56,946 bases of DNA. It comes from an uncultured Ruminococcus sp. (lineage in GTDB: Bacteria; Bacillota; Clostridia; Oscillospirales; Ruminococcaceae). Positions 8,731 through 16,449 of the stretch are shown piece by piece (position 1 is the stretch's first letter; every line of letters begins with the position of its first letter). The DNA is taken from the NCBI GenBank assembly GCA_902800795.1, contig CADCFQ010000019.1:1-56946 (forward strand). The letters run 5' to 3'. The notes under the pieces are model-generated. The model ran no database searches. It was not told where the DNA came from and saw nothing but the letters and a program-made list of their open reading frames with translations. A program made the position numbers and the translations under genes.

Positions 8731-8875
8731 CAGCCAAAAGTTACAAAATAGCAATCTTGATATAACAAAAGATTAACAAAACGACCGTACAATTCCCCCT
8801 CTCCCCGGTGTCTTGAAATATTAAAAAAATCCCCTTGCCATATTAACACTTATGTTCTATTATAATACAGGTGCG

Positions 8876-9050
8876 CAGGGGCGAGCCACTGGCGGATCTA
8901 ATGACTAAGTAGTGTAACGGACATATCAACTCTTTCAAAAGGTTCACGCAGTGGTGCTAAATGAAAAGTCGGGACAATGCTTCTCCCTCCCCTCCGGGGA
9001 GGGCGGCGGCTTTGTAACAGTCCGCACGAAACTGGTCGGGGTGGGGGAAT
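8876..9050 (+). repeat. intergenic modules ahead of the MATE gene
   Basis: The gap 8614-9058 holds the promoter above, a TATAAT-like box at about 8859, a shortened GGGGCGAGCC...CTGGCGGA module (8878-8897) and the AAAGGTTCACGCAGTG/CTCCCCTCCGGGGAG unit (8937-9003). The unit ends in GGTCGGGGTGGGGGAATT directly before the MATE start, so the repeat seems to supply the ribosome site. Confidence 0.65.
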
Positions 9051-9058
9051 TATAAAGA

Positions 9059-10393
9059 ATGAATAAAGACCTTACAGTTGGAAAAGCGCAGAGCGTTCTA
9101 TGGCGGTTTTGTCTGCCGCTGTTTGCAAGCGTAATTTTCCAGCAGCTATATAATATCGCAGACAGCCTTGTGGCAGGAAAGTTCATCGGCGAGGAAGCCC
9201 TGGCGGCGGTTGGCAACAGCTATGAGATAACGCTCATCTTCATAGCCTTCGGCTTCGGCTGCAATATCGGGTGCTCGGTGATAGTGTCCCAGTTTTTCGG
9301 CGCAAAGCGCTTTCGGGACGTCAAGACAACAGTGAGCACCACCTTTATAGCTTCAGGGGTGCTGTGTGCCGTCCTTATGGCAGGGGGACTGCTTCTGTCC
9401 TCACAGCTGCTTACGCTTATCCACACGCCGAAAAACATCTTTCACGACTCGCAGGTGTATCTGTGCATCTACATTTTCAGCCTGCCATTTGTTATATTCT
9501 ATAATGTATCAAACGGCATCTTCGCTGCTCTTGGCGACTCGAAAACGCCCTTCTGGTTCCTGGCGTGCTCCTCGGTGGCAAATATAGCTATGGACATCCT
9601 GTTCGTCAAGGCCTTTGATATGGGTGTGGCTGGTGTTGCCTGGGCGACGCTTATCTGTCAGGGGATAAGCTGTGTGCTGGCGCTGGTGTTCGTTATAAAG
9701 AGGCTGCGAACGATAAAGACAAACGAAAAACCGCCGCTTTTCTCGTCCCGTATACTTAAAAAGATAACCATGATAGCTGTGCCGAGCATCCTCCAGCAAA
9801 GCTTCATCTCGGTGGGCAACATAATCATCCAGGGAGTTATTAACGGCTTCGGCTCGGGAGTCATCGCCGGGTATTCCGCTTCGGTGAAGCTCAACAACAT
9901 GGTGATAACCTCCATAACCACTATCGCAAACGGTGTTTCAAACTTCACCGCACAGAATATCGGCGCCGGGAAACCCCAGCGTGTGGCCGAGGGCTTCAAG
10001 GCCGGTATCAGGATGGTGTGGATGATTTGTATACCTATAATAGTTCTCTATTTCTTTGCCGGAAAGTGGCTGGTCTACCTGTTTCTTGACGAGCCCACAA
10101 AGCAGGCGCTCGACACGGGCGTTATTTTCCTGCGGATACTCTCGCCCTTTTATTTCATCGTTTCGGCAAAGCTCATCTCCGACGGGATACTCCGTGGCGC
10201 CGAGCTTATGTACCGCTTTATGGCGGCGACCTTCACCGACCTGATACTAAGAGTTGTCCTTGCAAAGATATTCTCGTTCTTCTGGGGCTCTGTGGGGATA
10301 TGGACAGCCTGGCCCGTTGGCTGGACAGTGGCGATGTTCATTTCCGTGGGGTTCTGTGTGAAGTATTTAAAGCAGTGCTCGCCGCACGGCTAA
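9059..10393 (+). CDS. MATE family efflux transporter
   Basis: A 444-residue integral membrane protein with about 12 hydrophobic segments and the MATE hallmark near the N-terminus ('LFASVIFQQLYNIADSLVAGKFIGEEALAAVG'). Members export cationic drugs or metabolites by sodium or proton antiport. The two-fold repeat is visible, with 'VPSILQQSFISVGNIIIQGVINGFGSGVIAGYSASVKLNN' starting the second half. Length is normal. The only possible ribosome site is the G-rich end of a repeat unit. The last residues (CSPHG) and the stop codon come from a GTGCTCGCCGCACGGCTAA repeat, so the original C-terminus was replaced or extended. Substrate cannot be told. Confidence 0.9.
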   Translation: MNKDLTVGKAQSVLWRFCLPLFASVIFQQLYNIADSLVAGKFIGEEALAAVGNSYEITLIFIAFGFGCNIGCSVIVSQFFGAKRFRDVKTTVSTTFIASGVLCAVLMAGGLLLSSQLLTLIHTPKNIFHDSQVYLCIYIFSLPFVIFYNVSNGIFAALGDSKTPFWFLACSSVANIAMDILFVKAFDMGVAGVAWATLICQGISCVLALVFVIKRLRTIKTNEKPPLFSSRILKKITMIAVPSILQQSFISVGNIIIQGVINGFGSGVIAGYSASVKLNNMVITSITTIANGVSNFTAQNIGAGKPQRVAEGFKAGIRMVWMICIPIIVLYFFAGKWLVYLFLDEPTKQALDTGVIFLRILSPFYFIVSAKLISDGILRGAELMYRFMAATFTDLILRVVLAKIFSFFWGSVGIWTAWPVGWTVAMFISVGFCVKYLKQCSPHG

Positions 10394-10600
10394 TGCCCCC
10401 ACCCATTGGAGTTTTGTGCAAGCTAATAGATCCCCCTGCCCTCCCCGGAGGGCAGGCAGGGGCGAGCCCCTGCACCACCGCCCCCACCCATCGGGGCTTT
10501 GTGTAAACTTATAATTCCCCCTGCCCTCCCCGGAGGGGAGGGGGATAGCTTTGTGCGGGCTTTTCAATTGCACACTGTGGTGTTCGCCGCACGGCTTTGC
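10375..10600. repeat. nested intergenic modules after the MATE gene
   Basis: A GTGCTCGCCGCACGGCT module (10375-10391) overlaps the MATE stop. Two reverse-oriented units follow with CCCTCCCCGGAGGG cores (10438-10452 and 10523-10540), each preceded by CCCCCACCCAT and GGGCTTTGTGTAA. A variant GTGTTCGCCGCACGGCT lies at 10580-10596. The gap up to 10777 also has a TATGAT box near 10658 that may be the promoter of the ABC genes. Confidence 0.7.
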
Positions 10601-10777
10601 CTGCGGTTTTTTTGTGCCTTTTTCCGGCTTTAAGGTTTTTTTAATAAATTCTCTGGTATGATGTAGTCAGAGAAAAGAAATGCCCGCTCCGCCTTCGGCG
10701 GAGCGGTGCGAGAGGGCAAGACACAGAGAAAAGAAAGGGCGCCGTGCCCTGCCGAAGAAAAGAAAGGAGAAAACAAA

Positions 10778-13135
10778 ATGTTTCTGCGAATACTTAAAAA
10801 CGATCTCAGGCGCAAGAAGACGATGAACATAATCCTTCTGCTGTTCGTCATCCTCTCGTCGATGTTCGCTTCATCCAGTGTCAGCAATATATCCGCCGTG
10901 ATGAGAGGAACGGACAGCTACTTTGACAAGGCAGGAATGTCAGATGCGTTCATACTCACGCTGTCGGAGACCGACTGCGATACAGTGTCCAAAAATCTGG
11001 ACAACTGTAAAGGCGTTGACAGCTATCAGAGGGAAGACGTGCTTATGCTGATGTCGGACAACTTCCGCCAGGACGGCAATAAGCTTGTGGACTTTACAAA
11101 CGCCGCTCTGGTACAGTGCGGAGCGGACACAAAAATGAATATCTTCGACGACAGCAACGAGAAAATAAAAAACGTAAGAGAGGGCGAGTGCTATATCTCG
11201 GGGACCTTTGCCGAGAGAGCAGACCTTGAGGTGGGCGAGCGCTTTGATATCAAGGTCGGAGACAACACCTGGACCTTCACCTTTGCAGGCCACGCAAAGG
11301 ATGCCCTGTTCGGCTCGGAGTTTATAAATAACCCGAGGTTCCTGCTTAGCAGCGCCGACTATGAAAAAATGGTGCCTGAGTGTCAGGACAGCAGAGGAGC
11401 TGTCTTCTACATCGAAACAGATGACGCCGACACAGTCCTTGCCGAGGCGGCAGAGGGCGCAAAGATCCAGTTCTCGGGGCCGAGGTCGATGATAAAGACC
11501 AGCTATATAATGAATATGATAGTCGCAGCGCTGCTGCTTGTGGTGAGTGTGGGACTTATAGTGGTGTCCTTCATCGTTCTGCGCTTCACTATCGGCTTTA
11601 CTATCGCCGAGGAGTTCCGTGAGATAGGCGTCATGAAAGCCATAGGACTCAAGACCCGCTCTATCAGAGGGCTCTACCTTGTCAAATACACAGGCATAGC
11701 TGTGCTGGGCGCTGTGCTCGGCTTCTTTGCAGGCATACCCTTCGGGCGGATGCTCCTTGACAGCGCAGCAAGCTCAATGGTCCTTGGCGGAGACAACACA
11801 GTGCTGATATCTGCGCTGTCGAGTGCCGCAGTTGTGGCGGCGATAATCGCTTTTAGTTGGAGAAGCACAAAGAAGATAAAAAAGCTCTCTCCCGTGGATG
11901 CGGTAAGAAGCGGCCAGACAGGCGAGCGCTTCAAGAAGAGAGGGATACTCAAACTCGGCTCCAGCCGCCTGGGGACAACGTCCTTTATGGCGCTCAATGA
12001 TGTTTTCAGCGCAAAGAAACAGTTCGGGATAATCTGCGCTGTGTTCACAGTCTGCATACTGCTTGTGACTGTGCTTGCGAACACCGCAAATTTCCTCAGC
12101 AGCGAGAAGATGCTGCCGTTCATGGCGCTGACAGAGAGCGATGTTTATATCAACGACACCTCGGAATGTATGGACATCATCGGTGCAGTAAAGACTCCGG
12201 ACGAAGCCATTGAAGAGGTTGAGCAGAAGATAAGAGACGCAGGGTATGATGCGGATGTGAGCGTGGAGCTGTGGTATAAATATACGGTGGCTTTCGGTGA
12301 TAAGTCGGTGAGCGTGCCTATGATCCAGAACCGCAGGACAAAGACCGAGGATTACAGCTATGAGCAGGGAACGGCTCCGCAGTATACCAACGAGATAGCC
12401 CTGTCGCTGCCGGTGCTTGAAAAGCTGGGCGCAAAGGTGGGCGACACCGTGACCCTTGCTATAGGCGGCGAGGATAAGGAGTTCATCGTGACGGCTTCCT
12501 ACCAATCGATGAACAATCTTGGCGAGAGCGGACGCTTCCACCAGGACTATGAGACGGACGACAGAGGGATATCCACAGCCTTCGCTTTCCAGGCGGATTT
12601 CAAGGATGACCCCGACGCAGAGGAAATAGACAACAGAGTAGAAAAGCTGAAGGACGCATTTGAGACCGACAACGTGTTCAACAGCGCCGACTACGCAAAG
12701 GACTGCTCAGGCGCAGCGGATACTATCTCGGCGGTGAAATATCTGGTGCTGGTGATAGATATCATCTTAGCGGCGATGATAGCCGTTCTGATGGAGCGCT
12801 CATTTATCTCGAAGGAGAAAAGCGAGATAGCGCTTCTCAAAGCCATGGGCTTTAAAAGCCGCTCGGTGATCTTTCAGCACACGCTTCGCTTCGTGTTCGT
12901 GTGCATAGCGGCGGCAGTCTTTGCGGCGGTGCTGTGCATACCGCTGACAAAGCTTACGATGGATCCGATATTCAGCATAATGGGTCTGGTAAGCGGGATC
13001 GAGTTTAAGATAGATGCGGCCGAGGTGTTCTTCATCTGTCCGATGATAATGCTCGGCGTAACGGCCCTTGCGGTGTTCCTGACATCGCTTTACACCGCAT
13101 CAGTCAAGGCCAGCGACACAGCGGATATCGAGTAA
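10778..13135 (+). CDS. ABC transporter permease, duplicated FtsX type
   Basis: A 785-residue permease with two FtsX/MacB-like halves. Hydrophobic segments fall at about residues 16-38, 245-270, 300-320, 340-362 (first half) and 405-430, 645-668, 695-718, 745-770 (second half), each half with a large external loop after its first helix. 'EEFREIGVMKAIGLKTRSI' and 'KSEIALLKAMGFKSRSV' are the matching coupling helices. Such permeases work with LolD/MacB/BceA-type ATPases in mechanotransmission, peptide export or antibiotic sensing. An upstream in-frame ATG at 10706 lies in G-rich leader DNA; the ATG at 10778 has AGAAAGGAG (10761-10769) and is preferred. The ATPase gene follows after 104 bases. 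Confidence 0.88.
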   Translation: MFLRILKNDLRRKKTMNIILLLFVILSSMFASSSVSNISAVMRGTDSYFDKAGMSDAFILTLSETDCDTVSKNLDNCKGVDSYQREDVLMLMSDNFRQDGNKLVDFTNAALVQCGADTKMNIFDDSNEKIKNVREGECYISGTFAERADLEVGERFDIKVGDNTWTFTFAGHAKDALFGSEFINNPRFLLSSADYEKMVPECQDSRGAVFYIETDDADTVLAEAAEGAKIQFSGPRSMIKTSYIMNMIVAALLLVVSVGLIVVSFIVLRFTIGFTIAEEFREIGVMKAIGLKTRSIRGLYLVKYTGIAVLGAVLGFFAGIPFGRMLLDSAASSMVLGGDNTVLISALSSAAVVAAIIAFSWRSTKKIKKLSPVDAVRSGQTGERFKKRGILKLGSSRLGTTSFMALNDVFSAKKQFGIICAVFTVCILLVTVLANTANFLSSEKMLPFMALTESDVYINDTSECMDIIGAVKTPDEAIEEVEQKIRDAGYDADVSVELWYKYTVAFGDKSVSVPMIQNRRTKTEDYSYEQGTAPQYTNEIALSLPVLEKLGAKVGDTVTLAIGGEDKEFIVTASYQSMNNLGESGRFHQDYETDDRGISTAFAFQADFKDDPDAEEIDNRVEKLKDAFETDNVFNSADYAKDCSGAADTISAVKYLVLVIDIILAAMIAVLMERSFISKEKSEIALLKAMGFKSRSVIFQHTLRFVFVCIAAAVFAAVLCIPLTKLTMDPIFSIMGLVSGIEFKIDAAEVFFICPMIMLGVTALAVFLTSLYTASVKASDTADIE

Positions 13136-13239
13136 GCCAGAGGGCGGAGAAAGATTTACGAACCACCTGAGCCGCAAAGAGAAATGATCCCGGCGGATCG
13201 GATAACAACAAAACGCACACCAGACAAGGAGGATAAAAA

Positions 13240-13998
13240 ATGAATACCGTACTTGATGTAAAGGACCTTTGCAAGACATATATCGTAAACAAGAGACAGA
13301 ATAACGTCCTCAGAAACGTAAGCTTCTCAGTGGACGAGGGCGAGATGATAGCCGTTATGGGGCCCTCGGGCTCCGGAAAATCGACGCTGCTCTATACCGT
13401 GTCGGGAATGGACGCCATGACCGCCGGCAAGGTGGAGTTCTGCGGCAGCGATATCTCGAAAATGAGCCAGAACGAGCTTTCACAGCTTAGGCTCGATGAT
13501 ATGGGCTTTGTGTTCCAGCAGATGTATATGATGAAAAATCTGTCGGTGCTTGACAATATCATCCTGCCGGCCTGCAAGAGCAAAAAGGTGAGCGAGTCCA
13601 GGTCGCAGACCGCCGACAGGGGAAGAAGCCTGATGAGGAAGCTTGGTATCTCCGAGGTGGCAGACAACGACATCAACGAGGTGTCCGGCGGCCAGCTCCA
13701 GAGGGCGGCTATCTGCCGTGCGATGATTAACGAGCCAAGGATGCTCTTTGCGGATGAGCCCACGGGAGCGCTCAACCGTTCGTCCTCGGAGGAGGTCATG
13801 GATGAGCTCTGCCGCCTTAACGACGACGGCACCACAGTGATGCTCGTCACCCACGACGCAAGGGTGGCCGCAAAATGTACAAGAGTGTTATTTATAGTTG
13901 ACGGGAACATAAAAGGGGAGTATAATATAGACAGAAACAAGTCCCCAAGAGACCGTGAGCGTGACCTCAATAACTGGCTCCTCGAAATGGGCTGGTAG
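13240..13998 (+). CDS. ABC transporter ATP-binding protein (LolD/MacB-like)
   Basis: A 252-residue ATPase with Walker A GPSGSGKST (about residues 41-49), Q-loop 'VFQQMYMM', signature SGGQLQRA, Walker B MLFADEPTGAL and H-loop VTHD. It belongs to the class that partners FtsX-type permeases; such a permease lies directly upstream. A strong ribosome site (AAGGAGG) precedes the ATG. The signature has Leu instead of the more common Gln-Arg continuation (SGGQLQR versus SGGQQQR). The gene ends just before a repeat cluster. With the two-component genes at 15778-17672 it could form a Bce-like sensing and resistance unit, but the intervening lipoprotein and repeats make that only a suggestion. Confidence 0.92.
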   Translation: MNTVLDVKDLCKTYIVNKRQNNVLRNVSFSVDEGEMIAVMGPSGSGKSTLLYTVSGMDAMTAGKVEFCGSDISKMSQNELSQLRLDDMGFVFQQMYMMKNLSVLDNIILPACKSKKVSESRSQTADRGRSLMRKLGISEVADNDINEVSGGQLQRAAICRAMINEPRMLFADEPTGALNRSSSEEVMDELCRLNDDGTTVMLVTHDARVAAKCTRVLFIVDGNIKGEYNIDRNKSPRDRERDLNNWLLEMGW

Positions 13999-14009
13999 GC
14001 AGATGCGTG

Positions 14010-14240
14010 GTGCTCGCCGCACGGCTAATGCCCCCACCCAGCGGGGCTTTGTGTGAGCTAGTAGAGAGTTTCTGCCCTCCCCGGAGGGGAGGGGGTTAGT
14101 CTCGTTGAGGCTTTTCAGTTGCACACTGCGTGAACCTTGGGAGATAGGTGCTCGCCGCACGGCTCTGTCTCTGGCGGAGATTATTACTTGGCTGCTTTCC
14201 CAGCGTTAGCGGAGCTTATGCGTGGGCACATTACGTCAGG
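14010..14240. repeat. intergenic modules ahead of the SGNH lipoprotein
   Basis: Contents in order: GTGCTCGCCGCACGGCT (14010-14026), CCCCCACCCAGCGGGGCTTTGTGTGAGC, CCCTCCCCGGAGGGGAGGG (14073-14091), GGCTTTTCAGTTGCACACTGCGTGAACCTTGG (14110-14141), another GTGCTCGCCGCACGGCT...CTGGCGGA (14148-14179), and a truncated CTTTCCCAGCGTTAGCGGAGCTTATGCGTG unit (14196-14225), just before the next ribosome site. Confidence 0.7.
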
Positions 14241-14250
14241 AGGTATCAGG

Positions 14251-15243
14251 ATGAAAAAGAGATATACAGCGCTGCTTGCGGCGGTGACAGCAGTTTTGAT
14301 GCTGGGCGGCTGCGGAGCAGAGGACAGCAGCTCGTCAAAGCCGGCAAAGGATAACACATCGTCTGCCGCAGAAACGACCTCAGCACAGACCGTCTCCCCA
14401 GAGACAAGCGCTCCCGAACAGACACAGGCGCCGCAGCCTTCGGCGACCGAGGACGGGTCTGAAGCCGAGTCCAAGGCGGGACCCGGGACAGAGCCCGCTC
14501 CGGAGAGCGCCTTTGAGAGCTATAACGACTACCTCGGCTGGGCGGACAGCGTGGGCTATGACAGCGGATACCTGACCCGGGCAGGCGTGGACGGCATAAA
14601 CGAAGACCAGTACATCACCCTGCCGGACAGTCCCGGCTATACTTCCGGGAAGATAGTCATCGGCGACAGCAGATGCTGTCAGATGGGTATACTCCAGCAG
14701 AGGTCGGGGGCAGGCAGCTATGCGACCTTCGGGGTCTGGGGCGGACATTACAGCTCGGTGAAGACTCCGCCTATCGTGACCGACGAGCTGAAAAACGCTG
14801 TCAGGGAGTGCTTTGAAGCGCAGATAAAGGCCGAGGGCAGGTGTGACATTTACTTTTTCGCCACGGTCAACGACTATGATTTTCAGGAAAACGACAACGC
14901 CGGATTTATAGCGGACACGGTGAGCGCAGCGGCGGAGTTTGCGGACATGACCTTTGACTGCAACGGCGAGACCTATCGTCCGACAGTGACGGTGATAGGC
15001 TTTGACGGCTGCTGGACGACCAGTGACCTGTGGGGGACTCCGCAGGAGGATTTCAACCGCTGGGTCGGGGATTACAGCGAGAAGCTTGAAGCGGCGGTCA
15101 GGGCCGAGGACAGGCTGAGCGGCTGCGGGTTTACGACGGTGCCGGAGATCTGCGGCGGCAAGGCAGGGTTCATTGATGACGGTCTGCATTACAGTGACGA
15201 GACGCTAACGGCGATAGAGGATATGATCAACGCACAGGAATAA
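14251..15243 (+). CDS. lipoprotein with SGNH/GDSL-hydrolase-like domain
   Basis: A 330-residue lipoprotein: signal peptide with lipobox LGG-Cys21, a Ser/Thr/Glu/Pro-rich linker (about 22-85) and a C-terminal domain. 'IVIGDSRCCQMG' (about 136-147) fits block I of SGNH hydrolases with nucleophile Ser in GDS; 'FFATVNDYD' resembles the block III Asn; 'DDGLHYS' near the C-terminus matches the Asp-x-x-His block V. This suggests an esterase or acyl/deacylase acting on cell-wall or extracellular polysaccharide. A frame from 14137 runs through the repeat, but the ATG at 14251 has CAGGAGGT and starts the signal peptide. It lies between the ABC genes and a two-component system. Confidence 0.75.
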   Translation: MKKRYTALLAAVTAVLMLGGCGAEDSSSSKPAKDNTSSAAETTSAQTVSPETSAPEQTQAPQPSATEDGSEAESKAGPGTEPAPESAFESYNDYLGWADSVGYDSGYLTRAGVDGINEDQYITLPDSPGYTSGKIVIGDSRCCQMGILQQRSGAGSYATFGVWGGHYSSVKTPPIVTDELKNAVRECFEAQIKAEGRCDIYFFATVNDYDFQENDNAGFIADTVSAAAEFADMTFDCNGETYRPTVTVIGFDGCWTTSDLWGTPQEDFNRWVGDYSEKLEAAVRAEDRLSGCGFTTVPEICGGKAGFIDDGLHYSDETLTAIEDMINAQE

Positions 15244-15276
15244 CGCACTGAGCTGAATAGTTCGCCAGGGGATCAG

Positions 15277-15611
15277 AAAGCGCACGGTCCAGCCTTGCGC
15301 CAGAGGCTGGTGGGGTGTTGGGGCAAAGCCCCGACCAGAGCACGAGACAGAGTCTCGTTCGGAGCGGAGCTCCGATGAATTCAAAAACAGTCCGGTGGAC
15401 TGTTTTTGAAGAGGGGAAGCCCTGCAAGAGGGGCTTCCCCTGTGAGAAGTACGGACAAAGCTACCCTCAAGCCGCTTGCGGCTTGACGAGAAATGTGAAG
15501 CAAGGAAAAAACAGCACTATGCCGCAAAGCCGAGATCTGCCGCCGGCAGATCGAAGGCAGGCAAAGTGAGAAGTTCTGTTTTGACACAGTGAAGGATTTA
15601 GGGCTTTCGCT
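15277..15611 (+). repeat. multi-hairpin composite repeat, copy II (about 335 bases)
   Basis: Consecutive stems: CCAGCC/GGCTGG, GGGGC-AAA-GCCCC, ACGAGAC-AGA-GTCTCGT, TCGGAGC-GGA-GCTCCGA, AAAAACAGTCC-GGT-GGACTGTTTTT, GGGGAAGCCC/GGGCTTCCCC, CAAGCCG-CTTG-CGGCTTG (15468-15485) and GATCTGCC/GGCAGATC. An inverted copy lies at 43521-43890. Between the copies, stem one is CCAGCC or CCAGCGC and stem seven is CAAGCCG or CAAACTG, in each case with matching changes on the other arm. An 84-codon frame inside is repeat-borne. Function unknown; possibly a structured RNA or a dispersed element. Confidence 0.85.
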
Positions 15612-15615
15612 GTGA

Positions 15616-15752
15616 AAAAGGTGTCGGCTTCGCCGACGTTATTTAAAATGGGGGCTTTCCGGTCGCCCCCATACCCCTTCGGGTGGACATTTCCCAGCGT
15701 AAGCGCTAGCTTATGCGTGCTCCCATACACCTTCGGGGATACACCCCATACC
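15616..15752 (+). repeat. GTCGGC-hairpin module upstream of the response regulator
   Basis: Third copy of the module: AAAAAGGT, hairpin GTCGGC-TTC-GCCGAC (15623-15637), ATTTAAAATGGGGGC, CCCCTTCGGGTGG, then AGCGTAAGCGCTAGCTTATGCGT and CACCTTCGGGG. It ends about 25 bases before the response-regulator ATG and would be in its mRNA leader if transcription starts upstream. Confidence 0.7.
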
Positions 15753-15777
15753 CAGACAAAAATAATGGAGTGATAGA

Positions 15778-16449
15778 ATGGTCGATATACTGATAGTCGA
15801 GGATAACAGCGAGCTGAGCTCCCTCGTGACGGATTTTCTGAGAGCCGAGGGCTATACGGTGAGCGCTGTCGATAACGGTGAGAAAGCCTTGTCGCTGTAT
15901 GAGAAATACGGCGCAAGGCTCGTGCTGCTTGATATAAACCTTCCGGGGATGGACGGCTTCGGGGTGTGCAAACGCATAAGAGAACAGGACAACACCCCCA
16001 TAATCATGCTGACCGCAAGAACAGGCAGGGACGATAAGCTAAGCGGTCTGCTGACAGGGGCGGACGACTATATCGAAAAGCCCTACGATATCGACATCCT
16101 GCTCGCAAAGATAAAGGGCATCTTCCAAAGACGCCTTGCTATCGACGAGCTTTCGGACAGCGGCATAACACTCGACCTGGCCACGCAGACAGTAAAAAAA
16201 GACGGTGTGGACATCCCCGTCACACCGAAGGAGTTCGACCTTTTAGCGCTTTTTATCGAGAACAAAGGGCAGGTGCTCACAAAGGACAGGCTCCTCTCAA
16301 AGGTGTGGGGCTCCGACAGCGAGAGCGAGCCCCAGACACTCACTGTCCACATCAAGTGGCTGCGTGAGAAGATAGAGGACGACCCGTCACATCCTACAAA
16401 GATACTTACCGTGTGGGGCAAGGGCTATCGCTGGGGAGGTCAGACTTGA
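15778..16449 (+). CDS. OmpR-family response regulator
   Basis: A 223-residue two-domain regulator. The receiver domain (1-115) has the acidic pair in 'IVEDN', phospho-acceptor Asp52 ('LLDINLPGMDG'), Thr79 ('MLTA') and Lys101 ('EKPYD'). The C-terminal winged helix (about 130-222) has the OmpR/PhoB pattern 'VTPKEFDLLALFIENKGQV' and 'TVHIKWLREKIEDDP...TVWGKGYRW'. It binds DNA after phosphorylation by its partner kinase, encoded by the overlapping next gene. A ribosome site AATGGAGTGATAG precedes the ATG. Likely targets include the ABC/lipoprotein genes just upstream, though no repeated operator was recognised. Confidence 0.94.
   Translation: MVDILIVEDNSELSSLVTDFLRAEGYTVSAVDNGEKALSLYEKYGARLVLLDINLPGMDGFGVCKRIREQDNTPIIMLTARTGRDDKLSGLLTGADDYIEKPYDIDILLAKIKGIFQRRLAIDELSDSGITLDLATQTVKKDGVDIPVTPKEFDLLALFIENKGQVLTKDRLLSKVWGSDSESEPQTLTVHIKWLREKIEDDPSHPTKILTVWGKGYRWGGQT

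Noticed and set aside
15315..15569. 84-codon frame between the SGNH lipoprotein and the response regulator
   Set aside because: Same repeat-borne peptide as above; the frame runs through eight hairpins and has no ribosome site.
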